From contig JAZARR010000154.1 of the NCBI GenBank assembly GCA_037389465.1, positions 1,984,001 through 2,048,000 of the forward strand: DNA of 64,000 nucleotides, given 5' to 3'. Shown here piece after piece: positions 38,010 to 50,556 of the stretch; the first letter of the stretch is position 1; every line of letters starts with the position of its first letter. The stretch comes from Baylisascaris procyonis. Its lineage: Eukaryota > Nematoda > Chromadorea > Rhabditida > Ascarididae. The notes under the pieces are model-generated. The model made no database searches, had not been told where the DNA came from, and saw nothing but the letters and a program-made list of their open reading frames with translations. Both the position numbers and the translations under genes were made by a program.

Positions 38010-38896
38010 TTCTTTACATATGTGTACAGCTATGAATTTACCTTAAAAAAGTTATATCAAAGGAGCGAAGAAAACTTTGCTCAGTTGTGCACATTGGCAA
38101 ACGACCAAATTGTGATACAGTATCAGTAACTTCAAAAACTATTTTAAAGCTCTTTTAGATTAAGGTCTTCAACTTGCTTCTCGCTGCACAACCATTTTAA
38201 AACGATTAATTCGTTCGGTGCATCCATCGCATATATAGACTATTAGTTAATCATTCACTCATGAATATGAGACACGCAAAAGCTTATTGAGCGCAAGTGT
38301 CCTTTGTGAAAGCGCATCGATGGCGACGTTGTGTTTGTCTTTGTGCACTCAATGTGGAGATGCTTCATTGAACCAAATCGCTATTTGATAAGCCTATATG
38401 TTGTTGATAGATCTTTCAATCAATAAAATGATAGGAGAATTCTGATCTTTTTTTTCACTTCATTACCATCGACGGTAGTCATAGGTAAGCTGAACGAATG
38501 AGAAAACAGTACTATGTTAAGGGTTATCCGGATTAGAGAATAGTCGATCGACATTGGACAGCGTAGATAGTAGATTGACCTTAAGAGTGAATAACCAAGA
38601 TAGTAGAGAAGGTCCTGATTTGATTTTCTTCTTCTATCCCTTTCAGCGATCATTGTAAGTCAGTCAACAACTGCAATAAACATAATAAACTCCATAGAGA
38701 AGCAACAAGAGAAACCGATATCCTTTTATTATTGAAAGCTTCAATTGCTTCTTTTCGTCGTCTTTCAGCGTAATGACCACCCACAAATTCCATCTATGAA
38801 ATGTAGTTCCGACAACATTTATGCATGATGTAGACGGTGAAGCATTATGTACCATAAGCTAAAGAGAAGCATCGAACAATTTTTTGTGACAATTAC

Positions 38897-39105
38897 CTGC
38901 CAGCCGAGTAATTATCAAGTCTGCGATGAAATCGGCGTTTAAGTAGATTGTCATGTGCTGTGCATGAACTGCAGCTGGCACTAAGCGAGATAGTAGATAG
39001 AAAGTTGCAGATGTGTGAAGGGGTAGGGCTGTGCTAGGCATCATTATAAAGCACATATCGCATATCTCATAAGAAGCACAGACAGCCGGATATCGTATAT
39101 TACTT
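38897..39105 (-). CDS. Doubtful candidate exon
   Basis: On the minus strand, 209 bases are open between an AATAG acceptor and a good CAG|GTAATT donor. The frame reads STALPLHTSATFYLLSRLVP, then AAVHAQHMTIYL and a mixed hydrophobic end. A following minus-strand frame (about 38770, FVGGHYAERRRKEAIEAF) does not join in phase. No family is recognised, so this may be chance. Confidence 0.2.
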
Positions 39106-39109
39106 CTAT

Positions 39110-42100
39110 TGTGGCAAATCATGGTGAGTGCCTTCTTGTCTTCTAGCCGTTTCAAGTGATATAACGCTGTGCATTTATTTCATATAAATTCGAATTGATA
39201 TGTGGGATTATCCACATTTCCAGTCACTATTACTAGAGGTATTGTGTCTCTACCTAGTCAGTATCAGCTAAGCATATAGCTAAGCAAACGGAACGGAAAA
39301 TAGATCGAACAAGGCCAATTTATTGCAAGCGGAAATATTTAGGCGTATAAATCGATAATTGTCTTTTCACTTGATTCTTTCTTCTCTAATTTTTTTTTTT
39401 TTTCATTCTTTTGAATACTCTTGATGTCTATTCAACTATTACAGTTGTTGATCATTATGACAGTGATACGGTAACATGTTTCTGAGGTGGATATTGCTTA
39501 GGACCCAAATGAAATCGGGCAGAGAAAACTTTTACAACCAAAATTATCGTAAGTCTTTGTTCAGATAAACACCGTGCTAAAAGCGTCCATAAACTTCAAA
39601 AAAAGGTGTATATTCAGAGGGATGTTCAATTTCAGTACTATCGATGAAGAGCATATTTCAGATATTCTAAATGATTTTGATCTTTTTAGGGCTTATATTG
39701 GTTATAGTGCGGTTACTGTGGACGTTTTGTGGTACATATGCACATAAATCAATTTTCTCGACGATTCCTGTTATCTCTATCTATATAAGCATCTCGTTTA
39801 TTGCTGCTCATCGTGGCATCGCTATGATGGCGTATTTATGGTTAGATGTTTGCCCACTTCACTAATGCCATACTGAGCGCAATAATGTGATATAAGTGCA
39901 TAAATTGAGCAGTAATATTTGAATGAGCAATGTAGTCAATGCTTTAACAGCATCAATATCTCGAATTAACATCACTCATATCTGTCTATGCCGTGATTTG
40001 AACGTGGCAATGAAATCATTTATAGCGCAATTGCATTGAAGTGGGAAGGCAAGAGTCTCTCTGATAGGCTATCGTTGAAGAATTTCAAATCGACGGAAAC
40101 AGATATATGAGAAGCAATTATCGTAATGTTTTGATGGTGGCATTTGGGAAACATTATAGTAAACATTCGTCCTGCTTCCGCTTTTCCTACATCGTTTCAA
40201 TCGGCAATCGTGACAGCTGCTCCTCGAACATTCCTGCGATCGCCGCGCGTCGCCTGTCCTTTCGCAATTGGCAAGCAAATTAATCCAAACAATAGTCACT
40301 CATTTAGCGAAAACTTTCAAGTGAAAGAATGTTATGAGCCATACAACAGATTATTAAAAAATAGTAGAATTTGAGGAGTCTTAGGAAGTCTTAGGATCTT
40401 ATAGAATAGGTATCGTGTAACCTGATTCTTTGACTTCAGGAACAGAATACTACAGTATAATTTAGGCGAAGATGCGTAAAGAATAGAAAAGCATAAAACA
40501 GTCTAATACTAGTGACGAGAAGCATGCTATAGAAGAGTGTAATTTCCAATAAGCTGTTATATAAACATCGTTTGCTGTTTTGCTCTCATCAAGAATCCCC
40601 ATCCGCTGAAAAATCTTGAAATCAAATAAACAAAATGATAGTAAAACGGGCATTCAACCAGTCTCTGATGTGAACTGCAAGGCAATGATGCAATGACAAG
40701 AATTTGTCATCCCGTTATTTTGAAAGCGATCCGTCAACTCTTTCCAAGCTATTTTTAAATATCGAGTGGACGAGCAAGGATCACTGCTAACCGATGATTA
40801 ATGTTGATAGGAAAGGATGTCATAAATTGCCTGATGTTTTACTTAGATAACAACTCATACACAACTAACAAATCAAACTCAGTAGGAGGTGGCTGCTGGG
40901 CGAGTGTGCCACTATTGTCTTTTCGGTTATGGAACAAAGGTAACGGTTGAACGCCTGTGCCTCCTTTCGACTCGGCTTAAAGGTGTGCTGCCAATGCAGA
41001 CAGCGGGAAATGATAGTCCTGCCTGAGAACACAGCCCCAATATTTCTAAATAGATCAGTCTTGAAGCATTTTATTTTTGTAGTATGAAAGTAGGTTGTTT
41101 GCTTCATATTCACAGACTTAATTAAAGCTTCCTTTTACAAGCTGAATTTTCATCAAAATGTTCAATTAATATAAGATACCATATGGGAAAATCGATTATA
41201 TTATTCACAGTGTTCAATGATTCAAAACATGTTTGAGAAAGACATTGATTAGGAGTAGCTGAATAATACTGAATGAATTGACATCGTTGATTGAGGCGAT
41301 AAAAAATGTTTGTAATAATTGTTGGATTAGCAGTGAAAACATTGCGTGGAAAATTTTCTAAGTTAGATTAAAAGTTGGCTCTGACATACGCTGTTATCCG
41401 TGAATATATTTGTGGAAATGCAAAACTTCACTTTAACCAAAAACAGATGATCGTTGCTGTATAAAGGTAAAGTTTGTAAATAGTCAAACAAAAGACAATA
41501 AATGATTCCCTTAGAAGAAGATTAAAATAAGGTGCAACAAGATGCAGCAATCCAGTTCAGATAGGGCACGTTGAAATTGTCAGAAATGGCAATATGCTTG
41601 TACTGAAAGAAGCAGTGGCTAAATATGTATGAAAAATGTGCTCGAAAAGGGGGTATACTACGTAAACCATCATAAAACGAGTGGCGCATGGCGCTGGTAT
41701 TAACTTTGGCAGAGAGGCTTATAGGCTTAAAGAAACTGCTGCAATATTGCAGCACTTCATGGATCTGCTTCTGGAATGTGGCAAGGCGTGGTTTCGATTA
41801 CTAAAGGCGGCTTCGGATTACTCTAAGAGACTTATTGTACGGTTAGGCACCGACGTGCATCGCAGCAATTCGAAGTCACACTTCTTCATGCCTAAGGACG
41901 AAGACATAAAAGTGGTGGTAGTACCAAGCCCGAGAGTGGGTATTCAACTGGATCATATGAGGACTTGTGCGGCTATCTTGATCTATAGGACGCCTTAGAA
42001 ATGTGTAAGAAGCTTTGTCAGCTGTTTATAAGGTGAAAAGGAAAAAGCGCATCGTTTGATGTAATTGTTTGTAACTCGAAAGGCCCAAAATAAGGCCATC

Positions 42101-43550
42101 TTGCATGGTTTCATCAGTGCAGAAACAAGCACAGTTTGGAGGAATGATCCGTCCATTGCAAACACTAAATTTTACTCAAGTTTCGCTCTAAGCTTTCTCT
42201 ACATTCAGTAATTCCACTTTCTTAATGAGTGAATATCAAAAACTACTTAACGAGTAAACGAATCAGCAAATGAAACACGGTCTTAGGTCTGGTTTTATTT
42301 GTCAAAATTTTGAGATAAGAGTTTTGAACCTCCAATAGCTGTGTCTATCAATTTGTTTACTCGGCGCATTACTTATCTACGAAGATAAGTGATTCCTTAA
42401 GATTTAACTACAATGAAGAGAATCCCTTAGCATTTTTTATCGTTCAAAAGCCATAAATTTTATGTCAAGAGTAATGGAGATGATTTCGTATTTATACTCT
42501 GCTGGAAATTTATTGTCATAATTGCTTAGAATTCATATATACATATAATTTAGAACTTTAAAATTTAATCGATAATATACACAAGCTTAATGCTGAATAG
42601 GTACTGAAAACACCTAGCGGAATCTGATTCCGGAGTTGCCCAACATCTAAATTTCAGATTTGAAATCAGGACTTTGTGTTCAAATCTTATTATAGACTCC
42701 GAACTTAGAATGTTTGCGACAACGAATGAGTTCACATCCAACAGTATGGGTATCCTTTTCAATCTTATGCAATTTTTGGCGAAAAGCGTATTGCATATGT
42801 TAGCAAGTGTACCTGCCATATTCCCACATCGCTAAGCGCTGAGCGTAGACTGGTGGAATCAACTTATTACAATCTAGATTCGAGGTGGAAAATCTCCGTT
42901 CCATTTGCTCACTTCTGGAAAAGATATGAACGCTCAAGTAGTTTGCCGCACAATCAATATGGGTGAAGGCATGCGAAAGGCGGGTTTTTCACTGACTTCT
43001 GTCTATAAACGCAAACCAACCATGCACCATGCTTTTGGCACACTTTCTTTAGGACACCACATTGAGCTCTGTTGTTCTACTTGTCCAATTTCCACAGTCG
43101 AACACAAGCTATAGAAGCTAAAACCTTATCGTTTTGTTAGACAGGTATAATTCACATCCTGGTGGAAACTTTTAAATGAAGGATCATCCCATTCATTGCT
43201 CCTCCTGTCACCCTCTTCTAGCATTAATACTCAACAGTAATAATCTGAAGTGACATGGAAATTTTCTGAGGATTGGTGCTGACATTCACAACTGCAAATC
43301 GGCAAATTGTTAGATGCAAATTTTGATAGTACAAAATCGAGATTAAACGATTGCATTGTAAAGAATGCTTTTCATGAGAGAAAGACGCAACGGAACTATT
43401 GAAAATTTAGTTGTTTTTAGATTACTTCGTCTACAATTCACTTATAATTTACGCCAATTTCGTAGAGATTTTCAGTGTTTGTTTATCATTTACCCATGGT
43501 TAACTTGTAGAACTTTCAATTATTTATAGCACCCGAGAAATAGAGAGGAT
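39110..43550. other. Intergenic region, no assured gene
   Basis: Mostly AT-rich. Exceptions are a GC-rich patch at 40160-40280 that is open in several frames, and a 105-codon + frame at 41681-41998 (start MAHGAGINFGREAYRL) of near-coding composition. Neither has clear borders or a known domain. Nothing else is supported. Confidence 0.5.
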
Positions 43551-43552
43551 AT

Positions 43553-43556
<4 letters not shown>

Positions 43557-43585
<29 letters not shown>
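43557..43585. repeat. (TA)n microsatellite
   Basis: About fourteen uninterrupted TA dinucleotides in intergenic DNA. Confidence 0.95.
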
Positions 43586-43587
<2 letters not shown>

Positions 43588-43934
43588 CTCGAATCGCAAA
43601 TGATTACCTTCAATTCAAATTGACAGAAGTCTACATATAAAAATTTCCTTCCATTTTCTTGAATGCGCTCAATTTAAAATGTATAAATGAAACGATACAG
43701 CTTCTTGTTTAGATGTGCTAAATTTACCACTTCGATACCTAACTATATATCATCGCAACCGTATAGATGTCCAGATAGGGTCAAATGAACCCCAAAAGGA
43801 GGATATCGAATGCCCTCAAGAACGAATCGAATCGTTGTGGTCACTCAATGTGTTTAGCACACTTGGTGTGCTCATTTACGCAGAATGCAAAACGTTCGAG
43901 TGCACAGCGATGCACACATTTCTCGCAATCAGCT

Positions 43935-44110
43935 GCTCGTTATGAGGGAATATAGGAGCGAAGGAGAGTGCCGAGAAAATAGCACCACCCCGGCGGGCAC
44001 TCGCCAACTCGGCTGAATTTATCGATGTTTGCTGGTCGTTGTTGGTTGTCCGTTGCGCACACTGCCCACCCCTCTTTGTGGACTCTTCTTGCTAATCGTC
44101 AACGAATTTA
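43935..44110. promoter_or_regulatory. GC-rich island upstream of unc-51
   Basis: A short block (GCCGAGAAAA, CACCCCGGCGGGCACTCGCC and following) stands out from very AT-rich flanks. It lies about 6.5 kb before the unc-51 ATG with no coding frame of note. A promoter or outer 5' UTR role is only a guess from composition. Confidence 0.2.
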
Positions 44111-45226
44111 TTTCTATATCATTGATATTCATCTACTATTAGTCGGTTTTTATACATAATTATATCATATGCATATATGATTAACGTGATATGATTCAAC
44201 GAATATTCTTATGCAGTTCTCTTTGATATTGCTTTCTCTATCGCATTGTTTTTAGTTACACAAAGCATTTCTATAATTATTTATTGATTTTACTATTTAT
44301 ATATTTTTACGTAATATTATCAAATTAATGTTGCTAATAATATAGTAGAAATGCAATAAGCTTTTACAACGGGATTTGCATAGATTTCTTGTGACTCTTT
44401 TAATTTATCACCACTCACAAGAGAATAGTAGTAGTTTAATTAGCGTTTATTAGTTTGTCCTTCTAAGCGTTTGCAGTTATAGCGATTCATTGAGCGATGT
44501 TTCCTATTGCATTTGCCTCAGTATTTGGTGAATCACAATCTACGTGTGCATTTTTTACCTATTTGAAAATTTTTCGGCAAAAAATTTCGAGTGAAATTCA
44601 TTTTCATATCATTTGAAATGAGTGGAAATTGCAAATAACGGAAGTAAAAAAATTTAAATAATAAAAAATTTGTGAAATTAAAGTGGTAAAAAATTTACAT
44701 ATCGTGAAAAAGTATTCAACAGCATTGCATATTTCCTTACTCATTTCGAGTGATATAGAGGGTAACTTTAAAAGTTTCCGTTTGTTAAGATTTCTTTTAA
44801 TTGAGGACGAGAAGACAATTTTTGGAGAACAGAGGAGAGAGGCCGATTTAACGCAAAGTTAGTTCGCATGCTTATTCGGTTTCTGCCATTGAAAGTTTCT
44901 TTGAACATAATAACTCAGATATAACTTTATGATCACTTGGCAGTTTTGTTCTCCCTTGTAGTTACTGCTACAGTTTAGAGATGAGTACACAATCCTGTTT
45001 CAGTGGTGAAGACTAAGTAGCTCTTACGACCGCACCCATACGAGCAAAAAGGGGGAGAGGGAGAAATCACTTCCGCTAGGATGCCAACTCATCCTTCCAA
45101 CTGTAGAGATGACGACGCCTAGACCACCTCCTATCTCGGCAATGGTGATGACTCATGCGTTGAATGGGGCTGTGCTATTTCAGTTTTTATCCTCGAAGGA
45201 GGAGCTGCTTCCTCTTAGCAGGAGTT

Positions 45227-45258
45227 CGTTGCTGGGAATGGTCGCCCCTTCCAGCAAC
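45227..45258. repeat. Short inverted repeat
   Basis: GTTGCTGG and CCAGCAAC face each other around a loop of about 15 bases (roughly 45228-45258), within a GC-richer stretch at 45000-45280. Confidence 0.6.
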
Positions 45259-45299
45259 GGATTCCTTAAGTTTGATCTTTAAAACGCTTACCATTTATC

Positions 45300-48200
45300 T
45301 CGCTTCCACAACATAGAAGAGGTTCTTGAAGTTTGCTGTTCAACTGCGAAATTACTAACGGTCGCTATCCTCGAAAAAATTCGTCCACCAGGAAGGGAGG
45401 GTTTTTGAAGGAAACGTACTTATTTTGTTTTCTTTTAGTAAAAAATTCAAAATGATTTATAAAATTTGTGGGCTGGCATGATGCCAGCTTTGTTTTTTGG
45501 CGATTAGCCACATTCGCATGTAATATCACTTTCGTGGCGGATTTTCGATCCGATATGACTTGCTGCTGCTGTAGAAAGTCCTGTACTCTAGGTATATCCA
45601 ATGTTTGAGTTTTTTCAAGTTACATTTTCATCGACCAACTTATTCCTCTCCCCCATCTCCTCTCTGAGGATTGCTTGATACTTCCATTTATCCGAACCTG
45701 ATTTCTACCTATCTATCTGTCAACAGCTAGGAGACCGTTGGGAGGAAGCTTTATTATACGATAACTCGGCAAAGATACTTGTTTCTTATAATGAAAGTGA
45801 ACTCATTGTTGGAGTATTTCACGCAATCTCGATCGAATGAACCATTTATTACCACCCGAAGTTGGAAAAATTCTACTCAGCTTCACACTTAAGGATGTTC
45901 AGTCAGTTTCAGAAGGCTGCAGGCTAAGTGAAACAAAATGCAATTTTTCTTAAACGATCTCACTGAAAATTGCTATTCGAAAACTCTCTACAGTCTCAGT
46001 TTTCATCTAGAAATGTGGTAATTAGGTTATAGTCAACACCGTCTCCTTATTCCTGTCCCCCGTCTAGGTGGCTCTAGGGGCGGTGATGTTCATTTAGGTC
46101 TTTGACGTCATGTATTTAAAAAAAAAAATGTCCCTCTAACATGTCATTCATTGTGAGTATTCTTTATGAACAATGGATGTAAACATTGAAAATGTTATAT
46201 AAATATTCAATTAATACAACAATAAATGGTGATGTTATGACTGGGCAGATCCTGCATACACTATAACTCGAGATTGTTCATAGTCTTATTCTAATATCGA
46301 ACATCAACACATGCGAGAAGCAAAACAAACGTTGCCACAACGATTATATCATCGAAATACCGAATATAAAAGGCAAAAATTTTATATTGGTTTTTCAACC
46401 GAATTAGTGTTCTAATTTTTTTCACTATATATTATTAGCAATCTCATACAAATGTTTATTTTTTTTTTCTGTTTTATTTATCAATAAAATTAAACTAAAG
46501 CAATTCGATAATCATATTCACACTCTACAATCACTTCATAAATTTTTAAATTAGTTTTTTCACCTCTCGAGTCTTCAAAACGCTACGATATCTTCTTCGA
46601 TAGTTTCTGATGCAATTGGTGGAAATGACAACAACAAACGAATTCATTCGTGAGAAATTTATGCGAAATACTAACATTAGTGATACACATCCACAATTTC
46701 GAGTGACTTTTATCGTTTGATGTCTATAGCTGAATTTGATACACTCAAAAAAGGATAGAAAATATTCCGATTTTTGAAAGTAATTTGGCAGATGCATCTC
46801 ATGTATGCAAATAAAAAGTCTTAAATTTAGAATATTTGTGAAGGTACCAAATTCGGATGCAAAGAATCCAGTCGTTTGATTAATCCAGCAATATAAATCT
46901 GCTTTGTTATGCCGTTCATTTTTTTTTTTTGGGGGGGGGGAGGGAGGGGGATTGATCAAAAAAGCGCATATTGTGCTAGTTTGCGTGGTGCGCTTTCTTT
47001 GATCGTAACTGTATATCGAGCAGTTTGCGATCACTGTTTTAGGTGACGAAAAGAAAATGGCTAAAAAGCAGAAGGTTTCCCAGATGATGTTATTTGATAG
47101 ATTGAATCAGAATTAAGTAAACTCATACCTATCCTCCAATTTTATATGTCATATTATTATAATCAGGTCGCCAATAATTGCCTTGTCAAGTAGTGATAGT
47201 TGACACAGGAATACCCCCATTTTAAATAGAAGAATTGTTATTTTTTCTTCAATATTGTTGAGGAGATTTTCCCATTTTTTTTCGCTAACGAAATTCAAAG
47301 CGCGTTTCTCTTGTTATTTTTTCTATTATTCATATTATTACATTCTATATATGACTAATTTCTCATTCCAAATGGGAATTCGACATATGTTGATATAATT
47401 GGTCATGAAAATTATTCCAAATTTTATGCATTTGAATAATTTTTCATGAAATTTTCAACTTTCGCTTAGCAATGCTTTCTTTTTTTCTTTGCCGAATATA
47501 CAACGATTCTTTAGTGAAAAAGTTGTAATGCATCATAGATGTACGTTAACGACATAGTAGTACCATATGCCTTAATGGTGCACTTAGTTGTACGTTGAAG
47601 AAATCTTTCAAGAACAAGTTTCCAACCGGAAATGCTTTTTTTTTTTTCCTTATCGATAAAAAATCTTCAAATGACAATAAACGACAAAAGTCGTCGCGTT
47701 ATGGCAATCGTTCGAGATCAAATTTTGAGTGTTTCGTGTTTTTTTTTTTCGATTGCTTCTTTTAGTTTTAGCTTTCAATTTAGTCGACATTCAATGAAAT
47801 GTTTTTACATCCCCCCCCCCAAAAAAAAAAAATATTGGCATTGTTTAGTAAAATGCATCAATTGCTTGCGATATTATTAAACAACCAATTGTAGCAGTAT
47901 TTCTGAAGTTATTTTGATGCAGAAAGAAAAAGAAATATTTTTTTTTTTTTTTTTTTTTTTTGTAATACTTGTGGAATTAGATGTACTAAATTAGAAATTT
48001 TTCATGAATCCGATTGAAATCTATCAAGTGCGCAATTAATTCTTTTCTAAACATCCCAGCATTTTCTCGCTAAATATCATTCCAACTTTTATGAATACAA
48101 TTAATTTCGTGTTTGTTTGTGTTTATACGTGATGGAGAGAGCTATTTTATGCATAGCACTGTTCGTTGCTTCTGGCATCTTTCGAGGCATGACATAAATA

Positions 48201-49330
48201 CCACTTGTTTGTGTTATTTGCTTTATAGCTATCCACTAAGATTTAAAAAAAAAAATAGAAGATTGTATGTTCCCGCGGGTTATTTCCTCATACGTAAACT
48301 TTAGCAACAGTAATAGATTCCACTCGAAAATGTTATATTCAGAGGTGTAATATTTGGGATGTAGGAAGATGAGTGCTCGACCAAGTAAACAATAGATGCA
48401 ACTTACCACCTATCTATCAGTAAGTGATTTTATTATGGAATATTGTGGCTGAGTTTTTGCGATGAACCATTCAAAAAAAAAAAAAATTTGTCGCACCCGC
48501 GTCGCAATGGCGATGCGAGCGTTCGCAACGATTGTGCAACATAAATCGATATTTGCGTGTGACTAAGAGCACTTCTCTTTCACTCAATGAAACAGACCTC
48601 TTAGATTGTTGGACGGATGATTTGATGTAGTGGATTCCTTTAGGTGATTCTACATTCAACTTTAAATATTATCGCCTAGAAAACCCGCCTGAAATATTTG
48701 AATCTTTTTTATTTATGTTACTATAAACGTTGAATGTGATTGTCGGATTTTATAGAGCACTATGACAATCCCTCTTAGGCGATCTTATAAGTACTGGTTA
48801 TTTGAATAGCGGTGAAGGGAGAGAAAAGTGGAAAATATTGCGTGAATTGTTTGTTTTATTCCACCACAGTTTTTCTTTTTCTGGATTCTTATCCTGAATG
48901 AAGACAGATGATCGAACGAGGTTTTATATGGTCTACTGATATGGGGGTACTGTAAAATGTAGATCGTAGTAAAGAGTAGCAGTTGGAAGAAGCTGAATAT
49001 ATGGATAATTTGTGGAGTGATTTATGTTATGTCCATTCATGTATAAAATTATAAATTAAAAAAAATTCTTTTCCCTTTCTGTTGACCATGATTGATTGGT
49101 CACTCTCTTCGAAAATGTCGTTAGTGTTTTCATATGCCATGCATATAATCGAGTTTTCTCACTTTTTACGCCTATCTTTAAGGTAAAAGTTTCATATTTA
49201 CTTCTAATAATTTTTAATATGTAATTTAATATTCCGTTTATCGGTGTTATATGGTTATCGAATGTGTTGAACTATGTCAACGCTAGCGGTAATTATGGGA
49301 CTCAAGCAAAGAGTCATATGAGGTACTGGT
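45300..49330. other. AT-rich intergenic DNA with homopolymer runs
   Basis: This holds G10 at 46931, C10 followed by A12 at 47811-47832, and about 22 T at 47939-47961. The longest open frame in the window (162 codons, 46546-47034, minus) lies here. Its content is skewed by the tracts, it has no domain, and I do not call it a gene. Confidence 0.6.
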
Positions 49331-49335
49331 GTCAG

Positions 49336-49400
49336 GTGTGGTTCAGCGGCAGAGAATTTACGTGGGGAACGCAAGTCGGGAGTTCGCGGACGTATGCGGG
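49336..49400 (+). tRNA. Degenerate tRNA-like sequence (possible pseudogene or SINE head)
   Basis: GTGTGGTTCAGCGGCAGAGA resembles the A-box part of a tRNA-Gly. About 30 bases later GGGAGTTCGCGGAC resembles a B box. The acceptor arm does not pair and the B box departs from GGTTCGAATCC, so a working tRNA is unlikely. Confidence 0.25.
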
Positions 49401-50556
49401 CAGTGCATTTTCTCATTGCTGATGGGACATTATTTCATCTATAGGTTTGAAATGATTTTTAATTTGCTTAAAGGACGATGCTGTCACCACCAAGTGAATC
49501 TTTATTGTTATAATTGAGCATAAGCTTGAATGTTGACGTAGCCAAGATATTCACCTATCAGTTCATTGTTTATAAATGTCATTGGTTAAATTAATTGATG
49601 GAAAATTTGATATTATTAGAATCGATGATAAATATTTAAGAGAGAAAGAAATATGTTATATAAGTGTTTATGATTTGTTCTGTAAATTTTCTTACTGGAA
49701 AAAAGCAGACAATTCATTGAAAAATGTAAAATATTTCCCGTAATTGTGCGCAAAGGGATCACATGGTATCCTTCTTCCGCTCCCGTATATCTCCACTTCT
49801 CATTATATTCTCATTAAGCAACATTTAGTCATTGAAATGTTTTTTAATCGTTAAGAATACGCAGCCGTTTTATTCCCTTCGATAAGCGTTTCACTCTTAT
49901 TGAGCTATATGCTAATCTATGCGATATTCTAGCATCACAACTTTCAATTTATTTTTTGTTTCGGTATAATTACATTTTATAAATGTTTATTGCGGTAATT
50001 AGACCTCGCCATTGAAAAATGAGAAGGAACTCATTTCGATCATCAAGTAATATGAGCTGTTGAAACTCTCAAATGTTTATATTTATATGTTTTAGGTATT
50101 GAATTAATGATAGAGTTAATTGATTCGTGAGTGAAAACAATTATGTACATAAATGATAAAAATACCGCTGAATATTTCCGAATGATTTTATTCAATTTTC
50201 ATCAATAAATAACGATATTTGGATCGATCTTTCTTCACTTAATTTCCACATTATTGATATTTTATTTACTATGCGTAGTCATCAAATTTTATTTCATGTA
50301 CTTTATTTTGAATGCATACGGAATGCTTAGTGAAGTTATGCATCGTTAAGAGTGTTGAATTGAAACAATAACATCGTGAAGTTGAAACAATTATTTATTA
50401 TAAAACTTTATCGAACATTTTTATATTTCGAATTCAATATTTGATGCATTATTGCGTGAATTTGAATCATTACTGCATTCAGCTAATTGCTTTTATTTGC
50501 TAAACGATAGTGTTTTACTGTTTGAAGATCAAATGCGGCGATGAATTAATTAAACA

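Noticed and set aside
40880..41060. Minus-strand piece reading LSFPAVCIGSTPL after CTGTGTTCTCAG
   Set aside because: It resembles a DEG/ENaC FPAV motif, but another frame is equally open and no partner exons are near.
41681..41998. 105-codon + strand frame of near-coding composition
   Set aside because: It stands alone in intergenic DNA with no recognisable domain or neighbouring exon; kept only as a remark.
46546..47034. 162-codon minus-strand frame, the longest single open frame in the window
   Set aside because: It crosses a G/T homopolymer tract, has AT-driven composition and no domain, and lacks convincing splice borders.
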